From the NCBI GenBank assembly GCA_964396535.1, contig CAYNFT010000076.1:1-10369 (forward strand): 10,369 bases of DNA, in the 5' to 3' direction. The notes beneath the pieces were generated by a model. That model was not told the DNA's origin, made no database searches, and saw only the letters and a list, made by a program, of their open reading frames with translations. Source of the stretch: CAYNFT01 sp964396535. Its GTDB lineage: Bacteria; Chloroflexota; Dehalococcoidia; Dehalococcoidales; UBA2162. This document shows positions 1-6,580 of the stretch, piece after piece. Made by a program: the position numbers and the translations under genes. Position 1 is the stretch's first letter, and the number at the start of each line of letters is the position of its first letter.

Positions 1-890
1 CGGTTTGCGAGCCCAAATATGAGAGAAGGTGTACCCTGGATATACTCTTTGACCTGGCTGACAGGGTCGGTATCAGGGAGCAGTATAACAACTTCCTTGA
101 GAACTGGTTCTCCAACAAGCTCATGAAATGGGAACAGGTGGAAGCCAAACCAACCCAATTCGACATTATTAGACCCGAGGAGAGAATCAGGAGCTACGAA
201 TTCACCGACCGGTCGTTGAAGTTCTATTTCGGTGATGGGCGTGGCCTAGAATGGTTTATGGAACATGGAATGATGACCTGGGAAAAGAAGCCCGAAGAAT
301 GTTACTGGAGATATTATGTAGATGCCAGGATACCCATCTACTATGAGATTCACGAACATGACCGGGAAGTGGTACGGGAGAAGGCTGAAAAAATCGGAAT
401 CCACATGGACTGGGACCAGTATACCGCCCTTCTCAGCTATTTCCCGGCAGCCCTGTATACCGATGTAGCCCCCGACTCGGAGTTTGACCTGGTTGGTGTC
501 TCCGTCCGGGACGTTTTGCACACTCAGCGATTCTCCGCGGAGAATCCCTGGGTAGACGAACTGAGCCAGACCAACCCCTACACCTATAACATAGTAATGC
601 ACACGGAAGCTGGCAAGGAAAGGGGCATTGTCGATGGTGATACGGTCTGTCTGGAGAATTTCCGAGGGGACAAGGTAACCGGACATGTGAAACTATCCCG
701 ATTCGTGCACCGTCAGGCGGTAGCGGTAGTTGGGCTTGGTGGTTGGGCCAAGGGACGGCCAATCGCTTTGGGTAAAGGCACAAACTTCAACGAGCTATTG
801 CCGGCTGACCATAAACACATCGACCCACTCTGCGGTGCTTTCGAAATATGTGTAAAGGTCAAGGCCTACAAGGTGGAGTCTGCAAAATGA
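1..890 (+). CDS. Molybdopterin oxidoreductase (DMSO reductase family), catalytic subunit, C-terminal part
   Basis: This is the C-terminal 295 residues of a molybdopterin-dependent oxidoreductase large subunit. The reading frame is open from base 3, so the N-terminal iron-sulfur and catalytic domains lie outside the window. The methionine at 123 is internal, because the frame upstream of it (VCEPKYERR...LDILFDLADRVGI) reads as normal protein of this family. The last ~130 residues fit the molybdopterin dinucleotide-binding C-terminal domain: RDVLHTQRFSAENPW, then NPYTYNIVMHTEAGKERGI, VDGDTVCLEN and the end DPLCGAFEICVKV. This domain contacts the pyranopterin guanine dinucleotide. The next gene, a four-cluster ferredoxin-type subunit, overlaps its stop by ATGA, the usual alpha-beta arrangement. 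The substrate (sulfur compound, arsenic, N-oxide or an aromatic, as in transhydroxylase) cannot be decided from this part. The family is certain; the substrate is not. Confidence 0.9.
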   Translation, partial: VCEPKYERRCTLDILFDLADRVGIREQYNNFLENWFSNKLMKWEQVEAKPTQFDIIRPEERIRSYEFTDRSLKFYFGDGRGLEWFMEHGMMTWEKKPEECYWRYYVDARIPIYYEIHEHDREVVREKAEKIGIHMDWDQYTALLSYFPAALYTDVAPDSEFDLVGVSVRDVLHTQRFSAENPWVDELSQTNPYTYNIVMHTEAGKERGIVDGDTVCLENFRGDKVTGHVKLSRFVHRQAVAVVGLGGWAKGRPIALGKGTNFNELLPADHKHIDPLCGAFEICVKVKAYKVESAK

Positions 891-1726
891 GATACGGCAT
901 GGTTATAGACCTGAATAAGTGTGTTGGGTGTTATGGCTGTGTAATAAAATGTAAGCAGGAGCATTTCCTGCCCCCGGATATGACATGGGGGAAGCTGCTG
1001 ATTTCAGAAACCGGCACCTATCCCAATGTAATAAAGCACGCATATCCCGTGTTATGCAATCACTGTAAAGAGCCAGCCTGCGTAGAGGCCTGTCCGACCG
1101 GTGCCACGCAACAACGTGAGGATGGCATAGTCTGGGTGGACCAGGACAAGTGTACCGGCTGCAAGAATTGCGTAGATGCCTGTCCTTATCAAATGCGCAC
1201 ATTCTATTCCGACAGGCAAGAATATTTCCCCGGTCAGGGTCCTACCGAGTACGAGAAATTGGCGGAAATGCTATACCCTCTTCAGAATGATATAGTCGTA
1301 AAGTGTGATTTCTGTGTGGATAGAATCGACGAGGGTGTAAAGAAGGGGTTGAAGCCGGGGGTGGATTGGGAGGCGACCCCAGCCTGTGTCAATATTTGCC
1401 CGGCGAAGGCCAGGTTCTTCGGTGACCTGGAAGACCCTGATAGCGAAGTGTCGAAGTTAATCAACGAAAAAGGAGCCGTTCAACTTCACCCGGGATTTGG
1501 CACCGACCCATCCGTATATTACATTTATTCCGGAGCCATGCCAGAATATAGCTTCATCTCCCGCTCCTCCTTCCCGATTTCAGCGAAGTACTCTCTGCCT
1601 CTCTTTCTCATGACAGCCAAGCGGGTACATCAGGATGTTCAGGATGAAGATAAGGGCCGGGTTGCTCAACCGGCAGACCCTCCCAGTACTCAGAAAAGCA
1701 AAGAAAATTACGATTCGCACACCTGA
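887..1726 (+). CDS. 4Fe-4S ferredoxin-type electron-transfer subunit (DmsB/NrfC/PhsB-like)
   Basis: Predicted 279-residue electron-transfer subunit partnering the upstream molybdoenzyme. I chose the ATG at 887 because it overlaps the upstream TGA as ATGA, follows a purine-rich AAGGTGGAG, and begins MRYGMVIDLNKCVGC, as the family does; an in-frame ATG at 848 lies inside the upstream gene. Four cysteine groups would bind four [4Fe-4S] clusters: C12-C15-C18-C22, C57-C60-C65-C69, C89-C92-C95-C99 and C140-C143-C167-C171. There is no twin-arginine signal or membrane segment, so it would travel with or dock onto its partner. Family proteins commonly finish soon after a motif like LHPGFGTDPSVYY (residues 200-212). 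Here about 65 further residues follow, rich in Ser, Lys, Asp and Gln. They overlap a probable rearrangement scar, so this tail is probably not native. No NrfD or DmsC membrane anchor gene follows. Confidence 0.88.
   Translation: MRYGMVIDLNKCVGCYGCVIKCKQEHFLPPDMTWGKLLISETGTYPNVIKHAYPVLCNHCKEPACVEACPTGATQQREDGIVWVDQDKCTGCKNCVDACPYQMRTFYSDRQEYFPGQGPTEYEKLAEMLYPLQNDIVVKCDFCVDRIDEGVKKGLKPGVDWEATPACVNICPAKARFFGDLEDPDSEVSKLINEKGAVQLHPGFGTDPSVYYIYSGAMPEYSFISRSSFPISAKYSLPLFLMTAKRVHQDVQDEDKGRVAQPADPPSTQKSKENYDSHT
1525..1719 (-). other. Possible foreign fragment between two rearrangement junctions (membrane-protein end plus a gene start)
   Basis: Between the conserved end of the ferredoxin-type protein (about 1527) and the last recognisable acyl-CoA dehydrogenase codon (about 1720), the minus strand reads better than the plus strand. 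One minus frame gives a hydrophobic stretch, including RIVIFFAFLST and NPALIFILNILMYPLG, then a basic tail ending QRVLR with TGA at 1582-1580. It is followed by GGAGG (1570-1566), an 8-base spacer and ATG at 1557, starting MKLYSGMAPE before a TAA at 1527-1525. That pattern resembles a gene junction in an operon: the last helix of a membrane protein, then the start of another gene cut short. I recognise neither protein. The fragment is short, so chance is a real alternative. Confidence 0.25.
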
Positions 1727-1737
1727 TGCGCCCGCAA

Positions 1738-2739
1738 TCAGGCATTCTCATGAGCATAGCTGCTCCAGCCCTTAGCTACGGTCATTTCGAAGTTGCATGG
1801 CTCGCCTTCAACCAGTTTCCTAGCAGCCATATAGATTGTCCGACGGCAACCCTCGATGTCCTGCCGCAAGTGGGCAAGGTATTCCTCGTTGTACTGTTTA
1901 ACTTCGCTGGGTATGCCGGACTGGATTCGGGTCTCGTAGTCTTCTACCGAAAGCTTGAGCAGCCCTTGCCCCGCCCCCAGCATCTGAGAGGCCAACACGA
2001 TGGCCACAATCTGCATAGACCGCGACAGTGATGCCCAACCGCCGTGCAGCTCGCCAATAATGTTTTCCTTGGGAACGCGCACATTGTTGAAAATGACCTC
2101 ACACTGGTTGTCACCAGGAATGGTGCCAAGCCGTGTCACACTGATGCCGGGGCTCTCGGCATCAACGAAAAACAGCGTTATGCCATCGTCTGGATGGTCG
2201 CCAGCCTTCGTTCTGGCGGGAACCAGGAAGGTGCTGGCAACGTTAGCATAATGAACAAACAGCTTGACGCCATCGATTAAGTAGTCATCGCCGTCGGCGG
2301 TAGCTGTAATCGTCACACCATCGGGACCCTCCGCCATGCCTCCCCAGTTCGGCTCCGGCTCGCTCAAAGCTAGGGCAATGATTGCCTTCCCTTCGATTAC
2401 CTTCGGCAGTATGTCAGACTTCTGCTTGTTATTACCGGCTTCGAGAATTGTCAAGCCGCCGAGCACTATTGTGGGCGTGTACGGGCTGGGGAACATCGCC
2501 TGGCCAAACTCCTCATAGAGAACAGTAAGGTCAATGAGGTTCATGCCGGTACCGCCGTACTGCTCCGGGTAGACAAGTCCCAGCCAGCCCAGGTTGGCAA
2601 TCTTCTTCCACAGGTCCGGAGAATAGCCCAGGTCGCCTGTCTCTACCTCCCTGATGACACTCTCGGTACATTCCTTCTCCAGGAAATCACGAGCCGATGC
2701 CCTTAGCATCTCCTGCTCTTCGGTGAAGTTAAAATCCAT
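1738..2739 (-). CDS. Acyl-CoA dehydrogenase, C-terminally truncated (probable pseudogene)
   Basis: Flavoprotein of the acyl-CoA dehydrogenase family, which oxidises acyl-CoA to enoyl-CoA and passes electrons to ETF. The ATG at 2739 begins MDFNFTEEQEMLRASARDFL, the usual N-terminus; an in-frame start at 2799 would add 20 atypical residues. The N-terminal helical domain (about 1-110, with GLVYPEQYGGTGMN), the beta domain (about 115-215, with ALSEPEPNWGG) and the start of the C-terminal helical domain (NNVRVPKENIIGELHGGW) are present. The usual R-x-QFGxPI-x-x-FQ flavin motif is degenerate (RIQSGIPSEVKQY). The protein stops after 333 residues at SSYAHENA. About 45-50 residues are missing, including the AHQ(I/V)HGGIGF region and the terminal loop that holds the catalytic Glu in MCAD-type enzymes. 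Codons after the stop still read LRAHQV, then similarity ends near 1720. An inactive remnant is the likeliest reading. Confidence 0.85.
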   Translation of the reverse strand: MDFNFTEEQEMLRASARDFLEKECTESVIREVETGDLGYSPDLWKKIANLGWLGLVYPEQYGGTGMNLIDLTVLYEEFGQAMFPSPYTPTIVLGGLTILEAGNNKQKSDILPKVIEGKAIIALALSEPEPNWGGMAEGPDGVTITATADGDDYLIDGVKLFVHYANVASTFLVPARTKAGDHPDDGITLFFVDAESPGISVTRLGTIPGDNQCEVIFNNVRVPKENIIGELHGGWASLSRSMQIVAIVLASQMLGAGQGLLKLSVEDYETRIQSGIPSEVKQYNEEYLAHLRQDIEGCRRTIYMAARKLVEGEPCNFEMTVAKGWSSYAHENA

Positions 2740-2770
2740 ATTCCTGTTCCGAATTCTAAGCGTTCTATTT

Positions 2771-2799
2771 ATTATATAATGCAGCCCACCACACAACAA
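2771..2799 (-). promoter_or_regulatory. Candidate promoter of the acyl-CoA dehydrogenase gene
   Basis: On the minus strand, a perfect -10 hexamer TATAAT (plus-strand 2771-2776) lies 17 bases after a weak -35, TTGTTG (2794-2799). The start codon at 2739 would lie about 25 bases past the expected transcription start. The strong -10 is the main support; the -35 matches the consensus only in its TTG. Confidence 0.4.
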
Positions 2800-2819
2800 G
2801 TACCGTACTTCTTGGTACT
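2798..2819. promoter_or_regulatory. Candidate operator: overlapping GTAC palindromes in the divergent region
   Basis: AAGTAC-C-GTACTT (2798-2810) is a perfect 6-bp inverted repeat around one base. AGTACC (2799-2804) also pairs with GGTACT (2814-2819). Three GTAC half-sites thus lie within 20 bases, touching the candidate -35 of the minus-strand promoter and upstream of the plus-strand one. This is a plausible binding site for a dimeric repressor acting on one or both genes. No regulator gene is visible in the window. Confidence 0.35.
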
Positions 2820-2833
2820 ATTTGCAGGTGTCA

Positions 2834-2862
2834 TTGACGCATGGAGCGTTTAAACATAAAAT
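2834..2862 (+). promoter_or_regulatory. Sigma-70-type promoter for the CoA-transferase/amidohydrolase pair
   Basis: TTGACG (2834-2839) and TAAAAT (2857-2862) each match five of six consensus bases and are separated by exactly 17 bases. Transcription would start near 2869, leaving a leader of about 44 bases before the TTG start codon at 2913. The leader contains a strong ribosome binding site. Confidence 0.6.
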
Positions 2863-2895
2863 AGGCAAGAGATAAAGGACAGAGGATTTAGGCTG

Positions 2896-2903
2896 AAAGG
2901 AGG
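2896..2903 (+). promoter_or_regulatory. Ribosome binding site that sets a TTG start
   Basis: AAAGGAGG lies 9 bases upstream of TTG at 2913. An in-frame TAG at 2889-2891 rules out any start further upstream, and the protein beginning at the TTG (MDSLEGIRVLDLSRF) has the normal family N-terminus. The start is therefore TTG. Confidence 0.75.
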
Positions 2904-2912
2904 CTTGAACAA

Positions 2913-4100
2913 TTGGACTCGTTAGAAGGTATAAGGGTTCTTGACTTATCCCGTTTCCAGGCTTGTCCACTCTGTGGCATGGTTCTCGGGGATTTGGGTG
3001 CCGAGGTAATCAGAATTGAGGAACCGAGGGGAGCGGCGGATAGGAGCTGGGGACAGTGTGGCCCGGATGGTGAAACGCTGCTGTACAAAGTTATCTGCCG
3101 CAGCAAAAAATGCGCTACACTACGTATAAATTCCCCGGAGGGTAGGGAAATCCTCCGAGAGTTGGTCAAGCGCTCAGACATCCTTCTTCACAATTATACT
3201 CCCGGTGCGCCAATAGCCGCGGAAGTGGACTACGAGCGCCTTAAAGAGATTAATGAAGGGATTATTGTGGCAGCACTCTCTGGCTACGGTCAATACGGAC
3301 CGAACGCAGAAAGACCCGGCTTTGACGGTACTGCGCAAGCCAGGTCAGGTGGTATGGTGATAACAGGCTTTCCCGGCGAACCCCCGATAAAAACAGGTAT
3401 CCCCTTTGTAGATGTTGCTGCGGGATTGTTCACCACTATAGCCGTCTTGAATGCACTTTACCACAGGCAGAAAACAGGCAAAGGACAGGCGATTGACGTT
3501 TCGCTATACGATACGGCAACCTTTATTTCACAGTCAATGGGGACTCTGCTACTTTACCATTTCTATGGTGAGATACGGAAACAGATTGGAAACCGCGGCT
3601 TTCACTCCTATAATACGTGTCTCGAAGCTAAAGATGGCTGGGTAGTGCTTTCTGTAGTCACCAATAGTATCTGGCGCAGATTTACGGAGAAATTCGGCAG
3701 ACCGGAGATGGCTAACGACCCAAGATTCGGAAGTGACATGGACCGCTTTCGCAATGCGGATATCATAAATGAGGTAGTTGGACCGTGGGTTGCGGAAAGG
3801 ACAGTTGATGAACTGGTCAAGTTGTGCGAAGAGGCCCGAGTCCCATGCGAGCCATTACAAACAATAGACCAGTTGCTAACTGACCCTCAAGTGCAGGCCC
3901 GCGATATGGTACAGTATATAGAATATCCTGGGCTGGGCAAGATTCCCATAGCCGGTAACCCTATGAAACTTTCATTAACACCGAGCAACATCAGAAGCCA
4001 TGCACCTCAACTTGGTGAGCACAATGATTATGTGTATTATGAGCTTCTGGGCTTCAACCCGGATAAAGTCTCCAGCCTGAAGCAAGAAGGTATAATCTAA
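2913..4100 (+). CDS. CaiB/BaiF (type III) CoA-transferase family protein
   Basis: Predicted 395-residue cytoplasmic CoA-transferase of the family that includes formyl-CoA transferase, CaiB and BaiF. It moves CoA between carboxylic acids through enzyme-bound anhydride and thioester steps. Family marks are LEGIRVLDLSRF at the start, GDLGAEVIRIEEPRG (26-40), ALSGYGQYGP (121-130), TGIPFVDVAAGL (161-172), HRQKTGKGQAIDVSLYD and the C-terminal APQLGEHNDYVYYELLGF. Asp167 in the FVDVAAG segment aligns with the catalytic Asp169 of formyl-CoA transferase. The length is normal and the gene looks intact. It starts at TTG behind AAAGGAGG. The amidohydrolase gene follows after 21 bases, so the two are probably co-transcribed. 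The acid activated is unknown: substrates in this family cannot be assigned from sequence alone. Confidence 0.92.
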   Translation: MDSLEGIRVLDLSRFQACPLCGMVLGDLGAEVIRIEEPRGAADRSWGQCGPDGETLLYKVICRSKKCATLRINSPEGREILRELVKRSDILLHNYTPGAPIAAEVDYERLKEINEGIIVAALSGYGQYGPNAERPGFDGTAQARSGGMVITGFPGEPPIKTGIPFVDVAAGLFTTIAVLNALYHRQKTGKGQAIDVSLYDTATFISQSMGTLLLYHFYGEIRKQIGNRGFHSYNTCLEAKDGWVVLSVVTNSIWRRFTEKFGRPEMANDPRFGSDMDRFRNADIINEVVGPWVAERTVDELVKLCEEARVPCEPLQTIDQLLTDPQVQARDMVQYIEYPGLGKIPIAGNPMKLSLTPSNIRSHAPQLGEHNDYVYYELLGFNPDKVSSLKQEGII

Positions 4101-4121
4101 GGTCAATGAGAGGCGTGCGCA

Positions 4122-5120
4122 ATGAAAATAGATATGTTTTGCCATATTCTACCGAAAAAATACAAGGATGCTTTTTATAAGATAACACCCGATAACTTCT
4201 ATCTAAAGAATGTCATAGATAGTCTGCCAACACTCTATGACCTGGACCGTAGATTTCAAATAATGGACAAGTATGAAGGTCTTTGTCATGCGTTGACTCT
4301 TGGTCTGCCGCCTGTCGAGGCTATTGCCCAGGGTGAAAAGGCTATCGAGCTGGCGAGATTGGCTAACGATGAGATGGCTGAGCTCGTTCTTAAATACCCG
4401 GATAAATTCCCTGCGGCTGCAGCTACATTGCCGATGGACAGCATAGATGCGGCTCTGGTAGAACTGGACCGGGCAATAAAAGACTTAAACCTTAAAGGTG
4501 TGCAGTTGCTTACCCCGATGAACGATAAACCTCTTGACCTGCCAGAGTTTATGCCTATTTATGAGAAGATGTCCCAATATGATTTGCCGATATGGGTTCA
4601 CCCTACCCGCACTGCTGACTACGCCGACTACAGGACTGAGAACAGGTCACGGTACATGATTTTCAGTAATCTTGGCTGGCCTTATGAGACGGCGGCTTTC
4701 ATGACACGATTCGTCTTCAGTGGAATCCTGGAGAAATACCCGAACCTGAAAATCATTACCCATCACTGCGGCGGTATGATTCCGTTCCTGGAGCAGAGAA
4801 TGCAGGGGTCGTATGACCATGCTGTAACACTTCGTGGGGCAAAATACACGCAAGGGCTTACCAGACCTCATATGGACTACTTTAAGATGTTCTATTACGA
4901 TACAGCAATTTATGGCAGCACTCCTGGCTTAATGTGCGGCTATGACTTCTGTGGCGCCGACCAGATGTTGTTTGCTACCGATTTCCCCTTTGACAGCGAA
5001 TTTGGAGATAGGTATACCAAGCAAACCATGCATTCCATCGAGCAAATGCAAATCAGTGATACGGACAAGAAGAAGATATTTGAGGACAATGCCAAACGGT
5101 TGCTCCATCTGCCAATTTAG
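4122..5120 (+). CDS. Amidohydrolase-2 family protein (ACMSD/resorcylate decarboxylase-like)
   Basis: Predicted 332-residue TIM-barrel protein of the amidohydrolase-2 family, whose members include metal-dependent decarboxylases and hydrolases acting on aromatic or ring-cleavage acids. ATG at 4122 follows GAGAGG after 8 bases. Visible motifs are the strand-1 segment KIDMFCHILPKKY (2-14), PIWVHPTRT (156-164, His160), IITHHCGGMIPFLEQRM (211-227, His214/His215) and LFATDFPFDSE (283-293, Asp287), which match the later metal and active-site positions. The first histidine of the usual HxH is Phe6 here; only His8 remains. I recall related environmental proteins with IDIF or IDMF at this spot, so it may be a subfamily trait and metal binding may differ. 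The gene follows the CoA-transferase by 21 bases, suggesting one pathway for a carboxylic acid. The reaction is not assignable. Confidence 0.88.
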   Translation: MKIDMFCHILPKKYKDAFYKITPDNFYLKNVIDSLPTLYDLDRRFQIMDKYEGLCHALTLGLPPVEAIAQGEKAIELARLANDEMAELVLKYPDKFPAAAATLPMDSIDAALVELDRAIKDLNLKGVQLLTPMNDKPLDLPEFMPIYEKMSQYDLPIWVHPTRTADYADYRTENRSRYMIFSNLGWPYETAAFMTRFVFSGILEKYPNLKIITHHCGGMIPFLEQRMQGSYDHAVTLRGAKYTQGLTRPHMDYFKMFYYDTAIYGSTPGLMCGYDFCGADQMLFATDFPFDSEFGDRYTKQTMHSIEQMQISDTDKKKIFEDNAKRLLHLPI

Positions 5121-5182
5121 GGCCTGGATAATCAACTGACATGAAGAAATGGTCCTGGTAAAACTACGTTTAGAGGGTAATA

Positions 5183-5212
5183 AATAAGAGAGTGTTCAAG
5201 CACTCCCTTATT
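5183..5212. terminator. Hairpin between convergent genes, probable bidirectional terminator
   Basis: AATAAGAGAGTG (5183-5194) pairs with CACTCCCTTATT (5201-5212) with one mismatch in 12, around a TTCAAG loop. It lies 62 bases after the amidohydrolase stop and 8 bases after the porB stop, exactly between converging genes. The A/T-rich outer stem gives short U-rich runs in both directions, but there is no long T tract, so it may be a weak or partly Rho-dependent terminator. Confidence 0.6.
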
Positions 5213-5220
5213 GCTGTGTC

Positions 5221-6528
5221 TTATACTTTTAGTTTGGTCAAGGACTCAATCAGGCTGAACCGTTCATCCACCATTCTCTGAAATGCTTCAGTGTCATCTT
5301 CTTTGAGATGTCCAAATCGCCCCATTAATTTTGTGTATTCTTTGATAGGCAGAGGATTCTTTGGCTGGTAGTTCAACCTGTATTCTCCTCTCTCACATTC
5401 CCACAATGGAAAGTAGTTTGTTTCTACAGCCATCCGGCTTATTTCAACAGAGCTGTCCTCAGCTGCTCTCCATCCTGTGTAGCAGGGAGAGAAGATATGG
5501 ATATAAACCAGTCCGTCCTTCACCTCTTTAGCTTTTTCCAGTTTTCTGGCATAGTCTTCTAGGTGACTGAGTGTGGCTGTAGCCGTATAAGGTATCCCGT
5601 GGTCAGCCATAATCAGGGGCATATACTTGGAAGGTCCTGTCCTTCCCTTCCTGTACTTTCCCACCGGCGAAGTAAACGTCCAGGCAGCAAAGGGGGTAGT
5701 ACCGGACTTTTGTATGCCGGTGGCCATATAGGCTTCATTATCAAAACAAATATAGATAATGTTCTCCCCTCTTTCAGCGGCACCCGACAGTCCGGCGAAA
5801 CCAACATCGGCTGTGGCACCATCCCCAACCATGGCTACCGCCATAATGTCCTGCCCTATTTTGTGATAATATCTTTTAGCCCCGGCTGCGGTTGATGCTG
5901 CGTTGGTCATAAGGCAGAAATAGCAGGGAACCCGTGCGCTAGCCTGAGTCCCGATTCCCTGGGTAATGCGTGAGCAGCAGCCAGGAGTTCCGAAGAGGAC
6001 GACGTTGTCTCCCAGAACCTTACCGGTAAACCGAGACATGGTCTCAATGGCGCAGCCAGAGCATAAGCCTACTCCCGGCGTGAATAAATCCTCGGTACGC
6101 AGGTAACTGCGAATAGCTTCGGTATCATTGACGAACTCTAACACCCCGTAAGGGCAAGCCTTCACGCATTCCGGGTCACCATCACACATCTCACATTTGA
6201 AAGCAACCTGCGTTTCCGGGTCGAAAAACATGTTCCCATATGAACACGCTGGAACACATGCTTCGCAGCTAATACACTCGTCCCGTAGGACCCGTACTAC
6301 ACCGTCCTCTTCGCTCTTAACGATAGCCTCAACAGGACAGGCTTCCAGGCACAAGGGCTGAGCGCACTGATAACAGGTTATGGTTTTTGACCGGGCGACT
6401 TTGTGAACATTTTCAGCCTTTATAACCGGTCCAACTGAGCCTAGCTTCGCAGCACATGCCTCTTCACAGGCCCGGCAATCCGGCGGGCAGTCCCTTCTTT
6501 TTACCAAGGTATTATAAAGTTTTGCCAT
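5221..6528 (-). CDS. porB: 2-oxoacid:ferredoxin oxidoreductase beta subunit with N-terminal polyferredoxin domain
   Basis: Predicted 435-residue TPP-binding beta subunit, last gene of the gamma-delta-alpha-beta operon. Residues 1-135 form a polyferredoxin domain with four cysteine groups: C14-C18-C21-C25, C52-C55-C60-C64, C85-C88-C91-C95 and C112-C115-C121-C125, enough for four [4Fe-4S] clusters. From about 150 the normal PorB fold follows: GLCSGCAIETM (C156, C159), TPGCCSRITQG (C184/C185), the TPP/Mg motif beginning GDGATADVGFAGLSGAA (235) and ending in CFDN (261-264), and SPCYTGW (C349), whose cysteines hold the usual proximal cluster. Ordinary PorB proteins are about 300 residues, so the N-terminal part is a fusion. 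ATG at 6528 follows AAAGG about 10 bases upstream; a 52-base gap separates it from porA. The extra clusters probably extend the electron path out of the enzyme. Substrate (pyruvate, branched-chain or aryl 2-oxoacid) is uncertain. Confidence 0.92.
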   Translation of the reverse strand: MAKLYNTLVKRRDCPPDCRACEEACAAKLGSVGPVIKAENVHKVARSKTITCYQCAQPLCLEACPVEAIVKSEEDGVVRVLRDECISCEACVPACSYGNMFFDPETQVAFKCEMCDGDPECVKACPYGVLEFVNDTEAIRSYLRTEDLFTPGVGLCSGCAIETMSRFTGKVLGDNVVLFGTPGCCSRITQGIGTQASARVPCYFCLMTNAASTAAGAKRYYHKIGQDIMAVAMVGDGATADVGFAGLSGAAERGENIIYICFDNEAYMATGIQKSGTTPFAAWTFTSPVGKYRKGRTGPSKYMPLIMADHGIPYTATATLSHLEDYARKLEKAKEVKDGLVYIHIFSPCYTGWRAAEDSSVEISRMAVETNYFPLWECERGEYRLNYQPKNPLPIKEYTKLMGRFGHLKEDDTEAFQRMVDERFSLIESLTKLKV

Positions 6529-6580
6529 TTTGTATTACCTTTCTACCAGTGTCTTTCGGTTCGGTAAACAATATTCTCTT

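Noticed and set aside
246..783. Two long minus-strand reading frames within the molybdoenzyme gene
   Set aside because: They are antisense to a strongly family-like coding frame and show no recognisable domains.
1708..1740. TGA at 1738-1740 read as selenocysteine in the acyl-CoA dehydrogenase
   Set aside because: The frame meets TAA nine codons later (1710-1708) and homology ends near 1720, so readthrough would not restore the enzyme; acyl-CoA dehydrogenases are not known selenoproteins.
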